Shown here: in pieces, positions 1-8,815 of the stretch
Position numbering within the stretch: position 1 is the stretch's first letter
How the letters are laid out: each line of letters starts with the position of its first letter
From: Devosia sp.
GTDB taxonomy: Bacteria; Pseudomonadota; Alphaproteobacteria; Rhizobiales; Devosiaceae
Reading direction: 5' to 3'
Length of the DNA: 37,591 nucleotides
Assembly (NCBI GenBank): GCA_015657675.1
Contig: JACDQI010000214.1
Location: 1 to 37,591 of the forward strand
Translations under genes and position numbers: made by a program
The notes under the pieces: model-generated
What the model saw: the letters and a program-made list of their open reading frames with translations, nothing else
Databases searched by the model: none
What the model was told of the DNA's origin: nothing

Positions 1-189
1 CGCCACTGGAAGACTGACTTTACCGCCGTGATCGATGCCCGGGCCGTCGGCCTGTTCACCGCCACGGGGCTCGATCCGCTGGCGCTCGACGGCGCATTGG
101 TGCGGATCCGCGGATGGGTGGATGATCGGGATGGTCCACGCATCGAACTGACCCATCCCGAGCAGATCGAGGTTCTGGCCGCGCGATGA
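1..189 (+). CDS. C-terminal fragment of a truncated protein, possibly thermonuclease-like
   Basis: Frame 1 is open from base 1 to TGA at 187-189: ...ALVRIRGWVDDRDGPRIELTHPEQIEVLAAR*. The stop overlaps the next ATG (ATGA, 186-189). Confidence 0.55.
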   Translation, partial: RHWKTDFTAVIDARAVGLFTATGLDPLALDGALVRIRGWVDDRDGPRIELTHPEQIEVLAAR

Positions 190-1667
190 CGTCCCTGCGC
201 CGCAAAGTGTCGAAGTTTTCCGGCCGGCTGACGCTGGCCGTCTCGCTCTTGGCGCTCAGCGCCTGCACGAGCTTTGGCCCCAATATCGCCGTCAGCCAGA
301 CCCAGCAGCAACCTTCCGCGCCGGCGGTCTCCAGCAGCGGCGACCCCGAAGAAGATGTCATCGGCGCGCGCGAGCACCCGCGCATCGTCGCCTCCTATGG
401 CGGCATCTACCAGGACCGTCAGGCCGAGGTCATGCTGGCCCGCATCGTCGGCCGCCTGCTGATTGCGGCCGGCCAGCCCAGCACGCATTTCACCGTCACC
501 ATCCTCGACACCTCGGAGGTCAACGCCTTCGCCCTGCCCGGCGGCTACATCTACGTCACCCGCGGAATCCTGGCGCTCGCCTCCGACACCAGCGAACTGG
601 CCGCCGTGCTGGCGCACGAGATCGCCCACGTAGTCCTCAAGCACGCCCGCGCCCGTACCAACCGGGTCAAGACCAACGAGATCGTCGACAAGGTCGTGAG
701 CGGCGTCTTCGGCGGCAATGTCGAGACCGACCAGTCCTCCAACCGCGCCAAGATGCAGCTGGCGGCCTTCAGCCAGCAGCAGGAACTGGCCGCCGACAAG
801 GAAGGCATCCAGATCGCCGGCAAGGCCGGATACGATCCGCATGCCGCCGCCCGCTTCCTCGGTGCCATGAGCCGCTTTGCCAAGTTCTCGGCCGGGGACG
901 AGGGCCAGCAGGACGATTTCCTCTCCTCGCACCCCTCGACACCGGACCGCATCCAGAAGGCCATCGAGCACGCCCGCACCTTCTTCGGCGCGCCCGGCAT
1001 CGGCGAGACCGATCGCGAAGGCTACATGGCCGGCATCGAGAGCCTCGCCTTCGGCGACAGCCCCAGCCAGGGCGCCATCGTCGGCCAGCGCTATATCCAG
1101 CCGGCGCTGAAGTTCACCTTCACGGTGCCCAAGAACTACAGCCTGCAGTCCTCCAAGGGCGCTGTGGTGGGTGTGGCCGGCGACGGTGAGGCCGTGCGCT
1201 TCGATAGCGCCGTCGTGCCCGAAACCATGGCGCTCACCGAATATCTGAAGTCCGGCTGGATCGCCGGTCTGCAGCCGGAATCAGTCAAGCACCTGACCTA
1301 TAACGGCATCGATATGGCGTCTGGTGTTGCCGTCACCGACCAGTGGAATTTCCGCGTCGCCGTGGCCCGCCTCGGCGGCCAGGTCTTCCGCTTCATTTTT
1401 GCCGCCAAGTTCACCAATCCGGCCTTCGAAAAGGCCGCCGAGGAGACGCTCAAGAGCTTCCGCACCAGCACCGACAAGGATCTGGCGCTGGTCCGCCGGC
1501 TCGTCGTGCGCCCGGTGGTGGCTGGCAACATGGATACGGCGGATTCGTTGGCCCGCCGCATGAACGGGCTGACCCGCGGCAACGACCTCTTCTATATCCT
1601 CAACAACCTCTATCCGGGTGATCCGGTCCAGGCGGGGCAGAAGTACAAGGTCGTGGTGGTGCAGTAG
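186..1667 (+). CDS. M48 family metalloprotease, predicted lipoprotein (BepA/YfgC-like)
   Basis: Lipobox-like LSAC near the N-terminus; HEIAHVVLKH zinc-binding HExxH motif; LPGGYIYVTRGIL and SSHPSTPDRI typical of M48. Confidence 0.93.
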   Translation: MTSLRRKVSKFSGRLTLAVSLLALSACTSFGPNIAVSQTQQQPSAPAVSSSGDPEEDVIGAREHPRIVASYGGIYQDRQAEVMLARIVGRLLIAAGQPSTHFTVTILDTSEVNAFALPGGYIYVTRGILALASDTSELAAVLAHEIAHVVLKHARARTNRVKTNEIVDKVVSGVFGGNVETDQSSNRAKMQLAAFSQQQELAADKEGIQIAGKAGYDPHAAARFLGAMSRFAKFSAGDEGQQDDFLSSHPSTPDRIQKAIEHARTFFGAPGIGETDREGYMAGIESLAFGDSPSQGAIVGQRYIQPALKFTFTVPKNYSLQSSKGAVVGVAGDGEAVRFDSAVVPETMALTEYLKSGWIAGLQPESVKHLTYNGIDMASGVAVTDQWNFRVAVARLGGQVFRFIFAAKFTNPAFEKAAEETLKSFRTSTDKDLALVRRLVVRPVVAGNMDTADSLARRMNGLTRGNDLFYILNNLYPGDPVQAGQKYKVVVVQ

Positions 1668-1688
1668 GCGCCGCGCCGGGCGGCCTGC

Positions 1689-1940
1689 TCAGGCGGTCTT
1701 GTTGACCAGCACGCCGGCATCGCCCTGCGGCGGGTCGCGGCGCACGTCGTCACTCCGATCGCGCATGTCGCGCAGTGCATTCTCGAGCGTGGCATTGCTG
1801 GCTTCAGCGCCCTGCGTAACCGTCTCGCGATCGACGCGCAGCTGCAGCTCCTGCCGCTTCCTGGCCACCATCATCTGGGCCATGCTGAGGCTGTCGCTTT
1901 CCTGGAAGGCCATGCGGTAGATCGAAACGTCGATGTTCAT
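1689..1940 (-). CDS. small hypothetical protein, first of a tandem pair
   Basis: 83 aa ORF with AGGGAG-type SD upstream of ATG 1940; C-terminus PQGDAGVLVNKTA resembles the neighbouring ORF's PPAGQGTKVDKTA. Confidence 0.65.
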   Translation of the reverse strand: MNIDVSIYRMAFQESDSLSMAQMMVARKRQELQLRVDRETVTQGAEASNATLENALRDMRDRSDDVRRDPPQGDAGVLVNKTA

Positions 1941-2022
1941 GGCACGTCTCCCTGTTGGCTCTTCAACAAGAGGTGGTGACGCTTTTTCGCTTGGCTAGCG
2001 CGACAGATTGACCGGGTGGCGA

Positions 2023-2220
2023 TCAGGCGGTCTTGTCGACCTTGGTGCCCTGGCCGGCCGGCGGCGGTGCCGAGCGGGCGACGTCGTCGACCATCTGGAT
2101 CGCGGCCATATCCATCTCGTGGTTCTTCTTCACGACCGCAATCTGCGCCGAGAACTGGCCTCGGTTGTTCTGCAGCGACGTGATCTGGGATGCGAGATCT
2201 GTTTCCATGGCAACAATCAT
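2023..2220 (-). CDS. small hypothetical protein, possibly YjfB-like putative motility protein
   Basis: 65 aa; SAQIAVVKKNHEMDMAAIQMVDDV helical segment resembles YjfB-type proteins; C-terminal KVDKTA. Confidence 0.55.
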   Translation of the reverse strand: MIVAMETDLASQITSLQNNRGQFSAQIAVVKKNHEMDMAAIQMVDDVARSAPPPAGQGTKVDKTA

Positions 2221-2267
2221 AGCGCCAGGACGTAAACGAAGATTGCCGCCAATCGATCAGATTGCAG

Positions 2268-2951
2268 CTATCGACCGCCGAACAGTTGCACGCCCTGCCG
2301 CCGCATCGGAATGCAGAGCAGCGCCCCGGCGACCACCCCGCCCAGATGTGCCCACCACGCCACCGGACTGGCATCGCCGATCACGAGATAAAACACCTGC
2401 GTCGCCACCCACACGCCCAGCATCCAGAGCGCCGGAATCGGCAGCGGAATTGGGATGACGAGGCGGAACAGCACATAGACCCGCGCATGGGGGTAGAGCA
2501 CGATATAGGCGCCCATCACCCCGGCCACCGCGCCCGACGCACCGATCAGCCAGCCATTCGCCGCAAAGGCGAAATAGACCAGCGCCGCCAGCACTGCACA
2601 GAGCAGGTAGAAGGCGAGGAACTTCACGTGCCCCAGTGCGTCCTCGATATTGTCGCCGAACACCCAGAGAAACAGCATGTTGCTCAAAAGGTGCAGCCAG
2701 TCGGCATGAAGGAACGCGTAAGTGACGAGCGTCACCTCGTCGGGCAGCCCCGGAATGCGATCGATCACCGCCCCCAGCCACGCCGTCGGCGGAATCGCCG
2801 AAAAGGTGATGGCGAACTCGTTGAACTGTGCCTCCGGCTGATGCGTCAGCTGCACCAGAAACACCAGCACATTGAGGGCGATCAGCCCATACGTCACATA
2901 AGGAAAGCTGAGGTGTCGAATGGGATTCTTGTCATGCAGCGGCAGGAACAT
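2268..2951 (-). CDS. rhomboid family intramembrane serine protease
   Basis: Multiple TM segments, GASGAVAGVMGAY (GxSG) catalytic motif and AHLGGVVAGALLC. The ORF is open to 2972; the internal Met at 2951 is the likelier start. Confidence 0.92.
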   Translation of the reverse strand: MFLPLHDKNPIRHLSFPYVTYGLIALNVLVFLVQLTHQPEAQFNEFAITFSAIPPTAWLGAVIDRIPGLPDEVTLVTYAFLHADWLHLLSNMLFLWVFGDNIEDALGHVKFLAFYLLCAVLAALVYFAFAANGWLIGASGAVAGVMGAYIVLYPHARVYVLFRLVIPIPLPIPALWMLGVWVATQVFYLVIGDASPVAWWAHLGGVVAGALLCIPMRRQGVQLFGGR

Positions 2952-3015
2952 TTTGAACTCCCATCTGGGCAAGAGCAGTCGTCGTCACAGTCAGAAGCAC
3001 GCTGAACTCTTGTGT

Positions 3016-3062
3016 CACCTCTCCCCGACGGGGAGAAGGCGGCCGCATGGCGGATGAGGGGT
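3016..3062. repeat. intergenic palindromic repeat element, copy 1
   Basis: cacctctccccgacggggagaaggcggccgcatggcggatgaggggt with a CTCCCCGACGGGGAG dyad; related to the element at 33603-33653. Confidence 0.7.
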
Positions 3063-3093
3063 ACCTCTCCACCTCCCCGGCCGACACGCTACC

Positions 3094-3711
3094 CTATTCC
3101 AGTCCGTCACCCCGCGGCGCCGACTTTGGCGGTGGCTCATTGGTGAACTTGCCCGGCGTCCACAGCACGTCGGAGGCGCCGTTGGCATTGGCCACCCGCC
3201 CCATCACGAACAGCAGGTCTGAGAGCCGGTTGAGATAGATCATCGCATGGGAGTTGATGTCGGGCTCCTTGTTGACCAGCTCCACCACCAGCCGCTCGGC
3301 GCGCCGCACCACGGTGCGTGCAACGTGCAGCGCCGCCGCCAGCGGTGTACCACCCGGAAGGATGAAGCTCGTCAGCGGCTTCAGACCCTCATTGTAGTGG
3401 TCGATCTGCTGTTCGATCCAGTCGACCTGCGGCGCCGTGATGCGCAGCGAGTTGACGCCTTCCGGATCGGCCCCGGGCGTCGCCAGATCCGAGCCCAGAT
3501 CAAACAGGTCGTTCTGCACGCGCGCCAGCAGCCGGTCGAGTTTTGGCATCGAGCCTGTGGACAGCCGCGCCATGCCGATAAAGCTGTTGGCCTCGTCAAT
3601 CGTGCCAAAACACTCGACGCGCAGGTCGAACTTCATCCGGCGCGGCCCGCGCACCAGCCCCGTCGTGCCGTTGTCGCCGGTCTTGGTGTAGATCTTGTTC
3701 AGCTTGACCAC
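3094..3711 (-). CDS. cob(I)yrinic acid a,c-diamide adenosyltransferase, PduO type
   Basis: VVKLNKIYTKTGDNGTTGLVRG...FGTIDEANSFIGMARL; conserved RAERLVVEL and YLNRLSDLLFVMGR. GTG start at 3711. Confidence 0.95.
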   Translation of the reverse strand: MVKLNKIYTKTGDNGTTGLVRGPRRMKFDLRVECFGTIDEANSFIGMARLSTGSMPKLDRLLARVQNDLFDLGSDLATPGADPEGVNSLRITAPQVDWIEQQIDHYNEGLKPLTSFILPGGTPLAAALHVARTVVRRAERLVVELVNKEPDINSHAMIYLNRLSDLLFVMGRVANANGASDVLWTPGKFTNEPPPKSAPRGDGLE

Positions 3712-3756
3712 GTCGTCCCCAATCAAAACTCTGCTTCAGTAACGGGCCCTGGCAGC

Positions 3757-3945
3757 TTAGCCGCGGCCAAAAAAGAACAAAGCCCCGAGAATCACCACGA
3801 GCGCCACGGCCTGGGCGATGACACGCGCGCGCATCAGCATCTGGCTGCGATTGCCGCCGCCCTTGAACATGTTCCACAATCCCATGAACAGGATCACGGC
3901 AACAACGGCCACGGCGATGACGGAAACGACGGCGGTGATATTCAT
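3757..3945 (-). CDS. twin transmembrane protein, HIG1-domain-like
   Basis: 62 aa with two TM helices around GLWNMFKGGGNRSQMLMRARVIAQ. The start overlaps the LysR stop (ATGA). Confidence 0.8.
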   Translation of the reverse strand: MNITAVVSVIAVAVVAVILFMGLWNMFKGGGNRSQMLMRARVIAQAVALVVILGALFFFGRG

Positions 3946-4836
3946 GAGTTTATCCTTGCGAGGTAGCGGGTAAAGTCCTCGCCCAATCGGTCATAGATGG
4001 CACGAATGCGGCGGCTGGTGAACAGTTCGCGGTGGGTGGTGAGCCAGACTTCGAGCGGCGGCGGGCCAAAGCCGGGGAACAGCTCGACCATGCCGGGCGT
4101 TTCGCGCACCAGCCCGCCTTGGGCAAAGCTGATGCCGAGACCGGCCCGCACCATTTCCCAGATGACGGTCTGGCTGTCGGTGCGCAGCGCGAAATCGGTG
4201 CGCGACAGCTCGAACCCCAACTGCCGGGCGCCTTGGATGAAGAGCTCGATCGATCAAAGCCAACGAGATCGTGCTCGCGCAGGTCTGCTGGCGAGGTCGG
4301 GTAGCCGCGGCGGCGAGGTAGCTCTCATGGGCAGTAGCAACGATGGGAATCGTGCCGAGTTTCCGCGTCACCAGATCAAGTTGCGTCGGCCGGAACATCC
4401 GTATGGCAATGTCGGCCTCGCGCAGCAGGAGGTTCTCGGCCGAGTCTGACGACACCAGTTCGATGTCGATCCTCGGAAAGTCCCGCCGCAGCCCCAAAAG
4501 CATGGGCGGCAACACATAGTGGCAGGTGACATTGCTCGAGGTGATACGGATCGAGCCGTTGAGATCTTCATGCGTGCCTTCCGCCATCAGCGCCGCCTGC
4601 GCCAGCGACTGCTGCGCCGCGCGGATTGGCTCATAGAGCCGCAAGCCGGTCTCCGTCGGCTTCAGCCCCTGCAGCGTCCGGTCGAACAGCGTCACGCCAA
4701 GCGTGCGCTCTAGTTCCTCGATGTGCCGCCCCATGGTCGGCTGCGTCATCCCCAAGTGCCGCGCTGCGCCCGACAGCGAGCCATGCTCCACCACCGCGGC
4801 AAAGCTGCGCCAATGCGTCCAGTCCGGCTCGATCAT
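3942..4836 (-). pseudogene. LysR family transcriptional regulator, disrupted by two frameshifts
   Basis: N-terminal HTH MIEPDWTHWRSFAAVVEHGSLSGAARHLGMTQPTMGRHIEELE (ORF 3991-4836); the substrate domain continues in a second frame (RRGYPTSPADLREHDLVGFDR) and then a third (IELFIQGARQLGFELSRTDFALRTDSQ..., ORF 3942-4220). Confidence 0.85.
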
Positions 4837-4851
4837 CTGCGCTCTCCATGC

Positions 4852-4869
4852 CTATACATCCACGTATAG
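4852..4869. promoter_or_regulatory. inverted repeat CTATAC-N6-GTATAG, candidate LysR operator
   Basis: CTATACATCCACGTATAG, perfect 6-bp arms, between divergent lysR and the NAD-dependent oxidoreductase gene. Confidence 0.55.
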
Positions 4870-4944
4870 CAGGCGCACAATTTTCGCCAATCGTCATACA
4901 AGAGAGAATATCGCACATTGGGGCATCAGCAACGGAGAGCCCCG

Positions 4945-5889
4945 ATGAGCAAGGTCACCATTCTCGGAATCAACGGCCATATCGGCCATCACGCTGCCCG
5001 CGCCTTCGTCGCCGCCGGCTGGGACGTCGTCGGCATGGGCCGCTCGAACCGCCAGCCCATCGCCGGCGTGCGCTTCGTCAAGGGCGATGCCGACAGCGTC
5101 GCCGACATGCAGGCCGCCATCGGCGATGCCGACGTCGTCGTCAACGCCCTCAACCTGCCTTACGACAAGTGGGACAAGGGCCGCGCCGAAGCCCAGGCCG
5201 CCCTCGTGATCGAAGCGATGGGCAAGAGCAGCAAGACGCTGCTGTTTCCAGGCAATGTCTACAACTACGCCGCCACCGACCGCGTCCTGACGCCAGACCT
5301 GGAACAGCGCCCGCAGACGCCGCGCGGCGCCATCCGTAAGCGCATGGAAGCGATGTTTGAGGCTGCCGCCAAGCGTGGCGACATGCAGGTCATCATCCTG
5401 CGCGCCGGCGATTTCTACGCCCCGCACAATGTCGGCGACTGGTTCGACCAGGGCATGATGCTCGACATCGCCAAGGGCAAGGTCGCCCTGATGGGCACGC
5501 CCGGCGTCGGCCACGCCTGGGCCTATCTCCCCGACCTCGGCCAGGCCTTCGAAAAGCTCGGCTGGCACCGCAAGGAACTCGGCGCTTTCGAGCGTTTCCA
5601 CTTCGCGGGCCATTTCGTCACCCCCGAGGTGCTCGGCGCCGCCATCAGCAAGGCTGCCCCGGTCAAACTCAAGGTCGGCTACTTCCCGCGCGTCATTCTC
5701 TCGGCGCTTGGTCTCTTCCAGCCGATCATGCGCGAGATCGCCAAGATGGGCTATCTCTGGGAATACCCCCTCGAACTCCGCGACCTCCGCCTCGACGCCC
5801 TCCTCGGCCCCAACTTCGGCACCCCTTTCGACACCGCCGTCGCCGCCACCGTCACCCCCTTCTTCGACAAGCTCAAACGCGCCGCGTAA
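4945..5889 (+). CDS. NAD(P)-dependent epimerase/oxidoreductase (extended SDR-like)
   Basis: MSKVTILGINGHIGHHAARAFVAAGWDVVGMGRS Rossmann start; ATG at 4945 preceded by GGAGAG. The ORF track start at 4918 is probably too far upstream. Confidence 0.85.
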   Translation: MSKVTILGINGHIGHHAARAFVAAGWDVVGMGRSNRQPIAGVRFVKGDADSVADMQAAIGDADVVVNALNLPYDKWDKGRAEAQAALVIEAMGKSSKTLLFPGNVYNYAATDRVLTPDLEQRPQTPRGAIRKRMEAMFEAAAKRGDMQVIILRAGDFYAPHNVGDWFDQGMMLDIAKGKVALMGTPGVGHAWAYLPDLGQAFEKLGWHRKELGAFERFHFAGHFVTPEVLGAAISKAAPVKLKVGYFPRVILSALGLFQPIMREIAKMGYLWEYPLELRDLRLDALLGPNFGTPFDTAVAATVTPFFDKLKRAA

Positions 5890-5950
5890 GCGCCTGCCGA
5901 CCAACCGCATTCGGCCGATGGCTCGTCCAGGCGCCGGAGTTTCGGCCGAC

Positions 5951-6799
5951 CTAAAACCCCACCGCGCGCCGGACATTCTCCGGCGTCCACCCCTCCGCCC
6001 GCAGATCGCGGAGACTCTTCGATCCCTTCGACTTCGCCAGCTTCTTGCCGTCGTCGTCGAGCAGCAACTTGTGGAACGTATAGGTCGGCGACGGCAGACC
6101 GAGCAGGAACTGCAGCAGCACATGAATGTCGGTTGCTGCCTCCATGTCGCGCCCGCGGGTGACATGCGTCACCCCCTGCGCCGCATCGTCGACCACCACG
6201 CTGAGGTGATAGCTCGTGGGCGTCTCCTTGCGCTGCAGCACCACGTCGCCCCAGCGTTCCGGACGCGCATAGCGCACCTGCGGCCGATCCATCGGCGTCG
6301 GTCCCGCGAGGGTGAACGTCAGCGATCCGGTACGGTCGATCGCCGCCGCGGTATCGAGCCGGTACTGAACCGGATCACCACGCGTCAATCGGGCGTCCAC
6401 CTCGCTGTCCGAAAGGTGGCGACAGGTCCCCGCATAGAGCGGCGCACCATCCGGATCGGTCTCGGTCGCCGCCGCGGCGATCTCGGTCCGCGAGCAGAAG
6501 CAGGGGTAGAGCAATCCCTGCTGCCGCAAATCCTCCGCCGCTGCTTCATAGACCTCGAACCGGCTCGACTGCCGCATCACCGGCTCTTCCCAACTGAGGC
6601 CGAGCCAGTGCAGATCCTCAAAGATCGTCTCGGTGAATTCCGGCTTGCCACGCGTGGTGTCGATGTCTTCGATGCGCAGCAGAAACCGCCCGCCCAGCCG
6701 CTCGGCCCAGAAGGCCGTAAACAAGGCGGAAAACGCATGTCCCAGATGCAGATAGCCATTGGGACTGGGCGCAAATCGAAGAACCGGACGCGAGCTCAT
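5951..6799 (-). CDS. gluQ: glutamyl-Q tRNA(Asp) synthetase
   Basis: MSSRPVLRFAPSPNGYLHLGHAFSAL (HIGH-like), FLLRIEDIDTTR, and KLAKSKGSKSLRDL (KMSKS-like). Confidence 0.93.
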   Translation of the reverse strand: MSSRPVLRFAPSPNGYLHLGHAFSALFTAFWAERLGGRFLLRIEDIDTTRGKPEFTETIFEDLHWLGLSWEEPVMRQSSRFEVYEAAAEDLRQQGLLYPCFCSRTEIAAAATETDPDGAPLYAGTCRHLSDSEVDARLTRGDPVQYRLDTAAAIDRTGSLTFTLAGPTPMDRPQVRYARPERWGDVVLQRKETPTSYHLSVVVDDAAQGVTHVTRGRDMEAATDIHVLLQFLLGLPSPTYTFHKLLLDDDGKKLAKSKGSKSLRDLRAEGWTPENVRRAVGF

Positions 6800-7460
6800 G
6801 ACCCCATCTAGCACACCCGCCCGGCGTCTCGACAGCGCCGACGCGCTCGCCGCCCACCTCGATGCGCTGGTCAATCTCGATCCCCGCCTAGCGCCAGTCC
6901 TCAAATCGGCAGCGCCATTCGAAATTCGCCTGCAACCCGGCGGATTCGCCGGCCTGAGCAAGGTCATCTGCGGCCAGCAACTCTCGGTCGCCAGCGCCCG
7001 CGCCATCTGGGCCCGCTTTGCCGCTCTGGACGGTGCTCTCGACCCAGCCGGCTATCTTGAGCTCTCGGAGGAAACCGTCCGCGCCTCGGGCTTTTCGCTG
7101 AGCAAGTTCAAGACCCTCCGCGTCGTCGCTGAAGCCGTCCTCTCTGGCCAGCTCGACTTCGCTCGCCTCGAAACACTCTCGCCCGAAGCCGCCGCCGCCG
7201 AACTCACCACGCTCAAGGGCATCGGCCCATGGACCGCCGAGCTCTACCTGATGTTCTGCTCCGGCCACCCCGACATCTTCCCCGCCGGTGACCTCGCCCT
7301 GCAGAAGGCGGTCCAGCACGGACTCGGGCTTGACGCACAGCCCTCGATCAAGGAGTTGATCGACATCGCTGCGGTCTGGTCACCCTATCGCCACGCCGCT
7401 GCACTGCTCTTTTGGGGCTATTACGCATCGCTCAAACGCAGGGAAGGCGTGCCGCTTTGA
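6798..7460 (+). CDS. DNA-3-methyladenine glycosylase (AlkA-like, HhH-GPD)
   Basis: VICGQQLSVASARAIWARF; LTTLKGIGPWTAELYLMFCSGHPDIFPAGDLALQKAV (HhH-GPD). ATG at 6798. Confidence 0.92.
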   Translation: MTPSSTPARRLDSADALAAHLDALVNLDPRLAPVLKSAAPFEIRLQPGGFAGLSKVICGQQLSVASARAIWARFAALDGALDPAGYLELSEETVRASGFSLSKFKTLRVVAEAVLSGQLDFARLETLSPEAAAAELTTLKGIGPWTAELYLMFCSGHPDIFPAGDLALQKAVQHGLGLDAQPSIKELIDIAAVWSPYRHAAALLFWGYYASLKRREGVPL

Positions 7461-8106
7461 CCAAGACTCTCTCGGGGCCCATGCTGCCCCCACGCTCCGC
7501 GCCACCCAGGCATCTGATGGTGATGCTGCACGGTTATGGCTCGGACGGCGCCGACCTGCTACCCATTGGCCAGCACTGGAGCGGCAATCTTCCGGACTTC
7601 CTCTTCGTCGCCCCGAACGCGCCGGACGTCTGCGCCATCAATCCCGGCGGCTACGAGTGGTTCCCGCTCAAGACGGACCGCACCCTCAGCCGCGTCGAAG
7701 GCGCTGAACACAGCCGCCCGATCATCGTCAATTTCCTCATCGACCTCTGGGCCAGACCGGCCTCAAGCCCGCCGATACCATCCTGCTCGGCTTCTCCCAG
7801 GGCGCCATGATGGCGCTGCATGTCGGCCTGTCACTCGACGAGCCCTTGGCCGGCATCGTCGCCTTTTCCGGGGCGCTGATTCCACCGCCCGGGCTGGTCG
7901 AAGGCCTGCCCGCGAAAACTCCCGTGGCGATCCTCCATGGCGATCTCGATAACGTCGTCGATCCCAATCTCAGCCGCGAAGCGGTCGAGACGCTGACCGG
8001 CCTCGGCTACGACGTCAGCTACCACCGCGCCACCCGCACGGCGCATGGGATTTCCGAGGACATGCTCGACTTCGCGCTCAGTTTCATCCTCGCCCAAAGC
8101 ATCTGA
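7457..8106 (+). pseudogene. phospholipase/carboxylesterase (alpha/beta hydrolase), single frameshift
   Basis: HLMVMLHGYGSDGADLLPIG...NFLIDLWA in frame 1; from about 7752 homology continues in another frame as GQTGLKPADTILLGFSQGAMMALHVGLSL... to 8106. The GFSQG nucleophile lies after the shift. Confidence 0.85.
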
Positions 8107-8139
8107 CACAGCAGTGCAATAGGCGCTTCACAGCGCTGT

Positions 8140-8159
8140 CATAGTCGGCATAGACTATG
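8140..8159. promoter_or_regulatory. inverted repeat CATAGTC-N6-GACTATG upstream of the HNH gene
   Basis: Perfect 7-bp arms, 6-nt spacer, ending about 40 nt upstream of the HNH start. Confidence 0.45.
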
Positions 8160-8200
8160 TCCGAGATGACTGATGCAGATTCCGGTTCCGGGAGACTCTT

Positions 8201-8758
8201 GTGACAGTTCATGTGTCGCCCGAGTCCTGCCCCGCACTCGTTCTGAACGCCGATTACAGGCCGCTCAGCTACTATCCTTTGTCCCTATGGTCTTGGCAGG
8301 ATGCCATCAAGGCGATCTGCCTCGATCGCGTGCACGTCGTCTCCAATTACGACCGCGTCGTCAAAAGCCCGAGCTTCGAAATGTTCCTGCCGAGCGTTGT
8401 TTCGCTCAAGGATTACGTCAAGCCGGCGCGCCATCCTGCCTTCACCCGATTCAACGTCTTCCTGCGCGACCGCTTCTGCTGCCAGTATTGCGGCTCGCGC
8501 GACGACCTGACCTTCGACCACGTCATCCCGCGGTCCAAGGGCGGCCGGACGACCTGGGAAAACGTCGTTGCCGCCTGCGCGCCGTGCAACCTGCGCAAGT
8601 CGAACCGGCTGCCGGGCGAAATCAAGATGTGGCCGGCCCAGCGTCCGTTCCAGCCGACCGTGCACGACCTGCACAACAACGGCCGCGCCTTCCCGCCCAA
8701 CCACCTGCACCAGAGCTGGCTCGACTACCTCTACTGGGACATCGAACTCGAGCCGTAA
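8201..8758 (+). CDS. HNH endonuclease family protein
   Basis: RDRFCCQYCGSRDDLTFDHVIPRSKGGRTTWENVVAACAPCNLRKSNRLPGE: HNH core with CxxC pairs. Confidence 0.95.
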   Translation: MTVHVSPESCPALVLNADYRPLSYYPLSLWSWQDAIKAICLDRVHVVSNYDRVVKSPSFEMFLPSVVSLKDYVKPARHPAFTRFNVFLRDRFCCQYCGSRDDLTFDHVIPRSKGGRTTWENVVAACAPCNLRKSNRLPGEIKMWPAQRPFQPTVHDLHNNGRAFPPNHLHQSWLDYLYWDIELEP

Positions 8759-8815
8759 GGTCGACAACGGCACCGCCAATAACTATTATTGGCTCTTCCC
8801 ATTTAGGAGGACGCC

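Noticed and set aside
4894-6165. 423-aa minus-strand ORF antisense to the epimerase gene
   Set aside because: Low-complexity His/Gly/Glu/Asp-rich translation, mirrors the codon bias of the strong plus-strand gene and extends into gluQRS; no recognisable domain.
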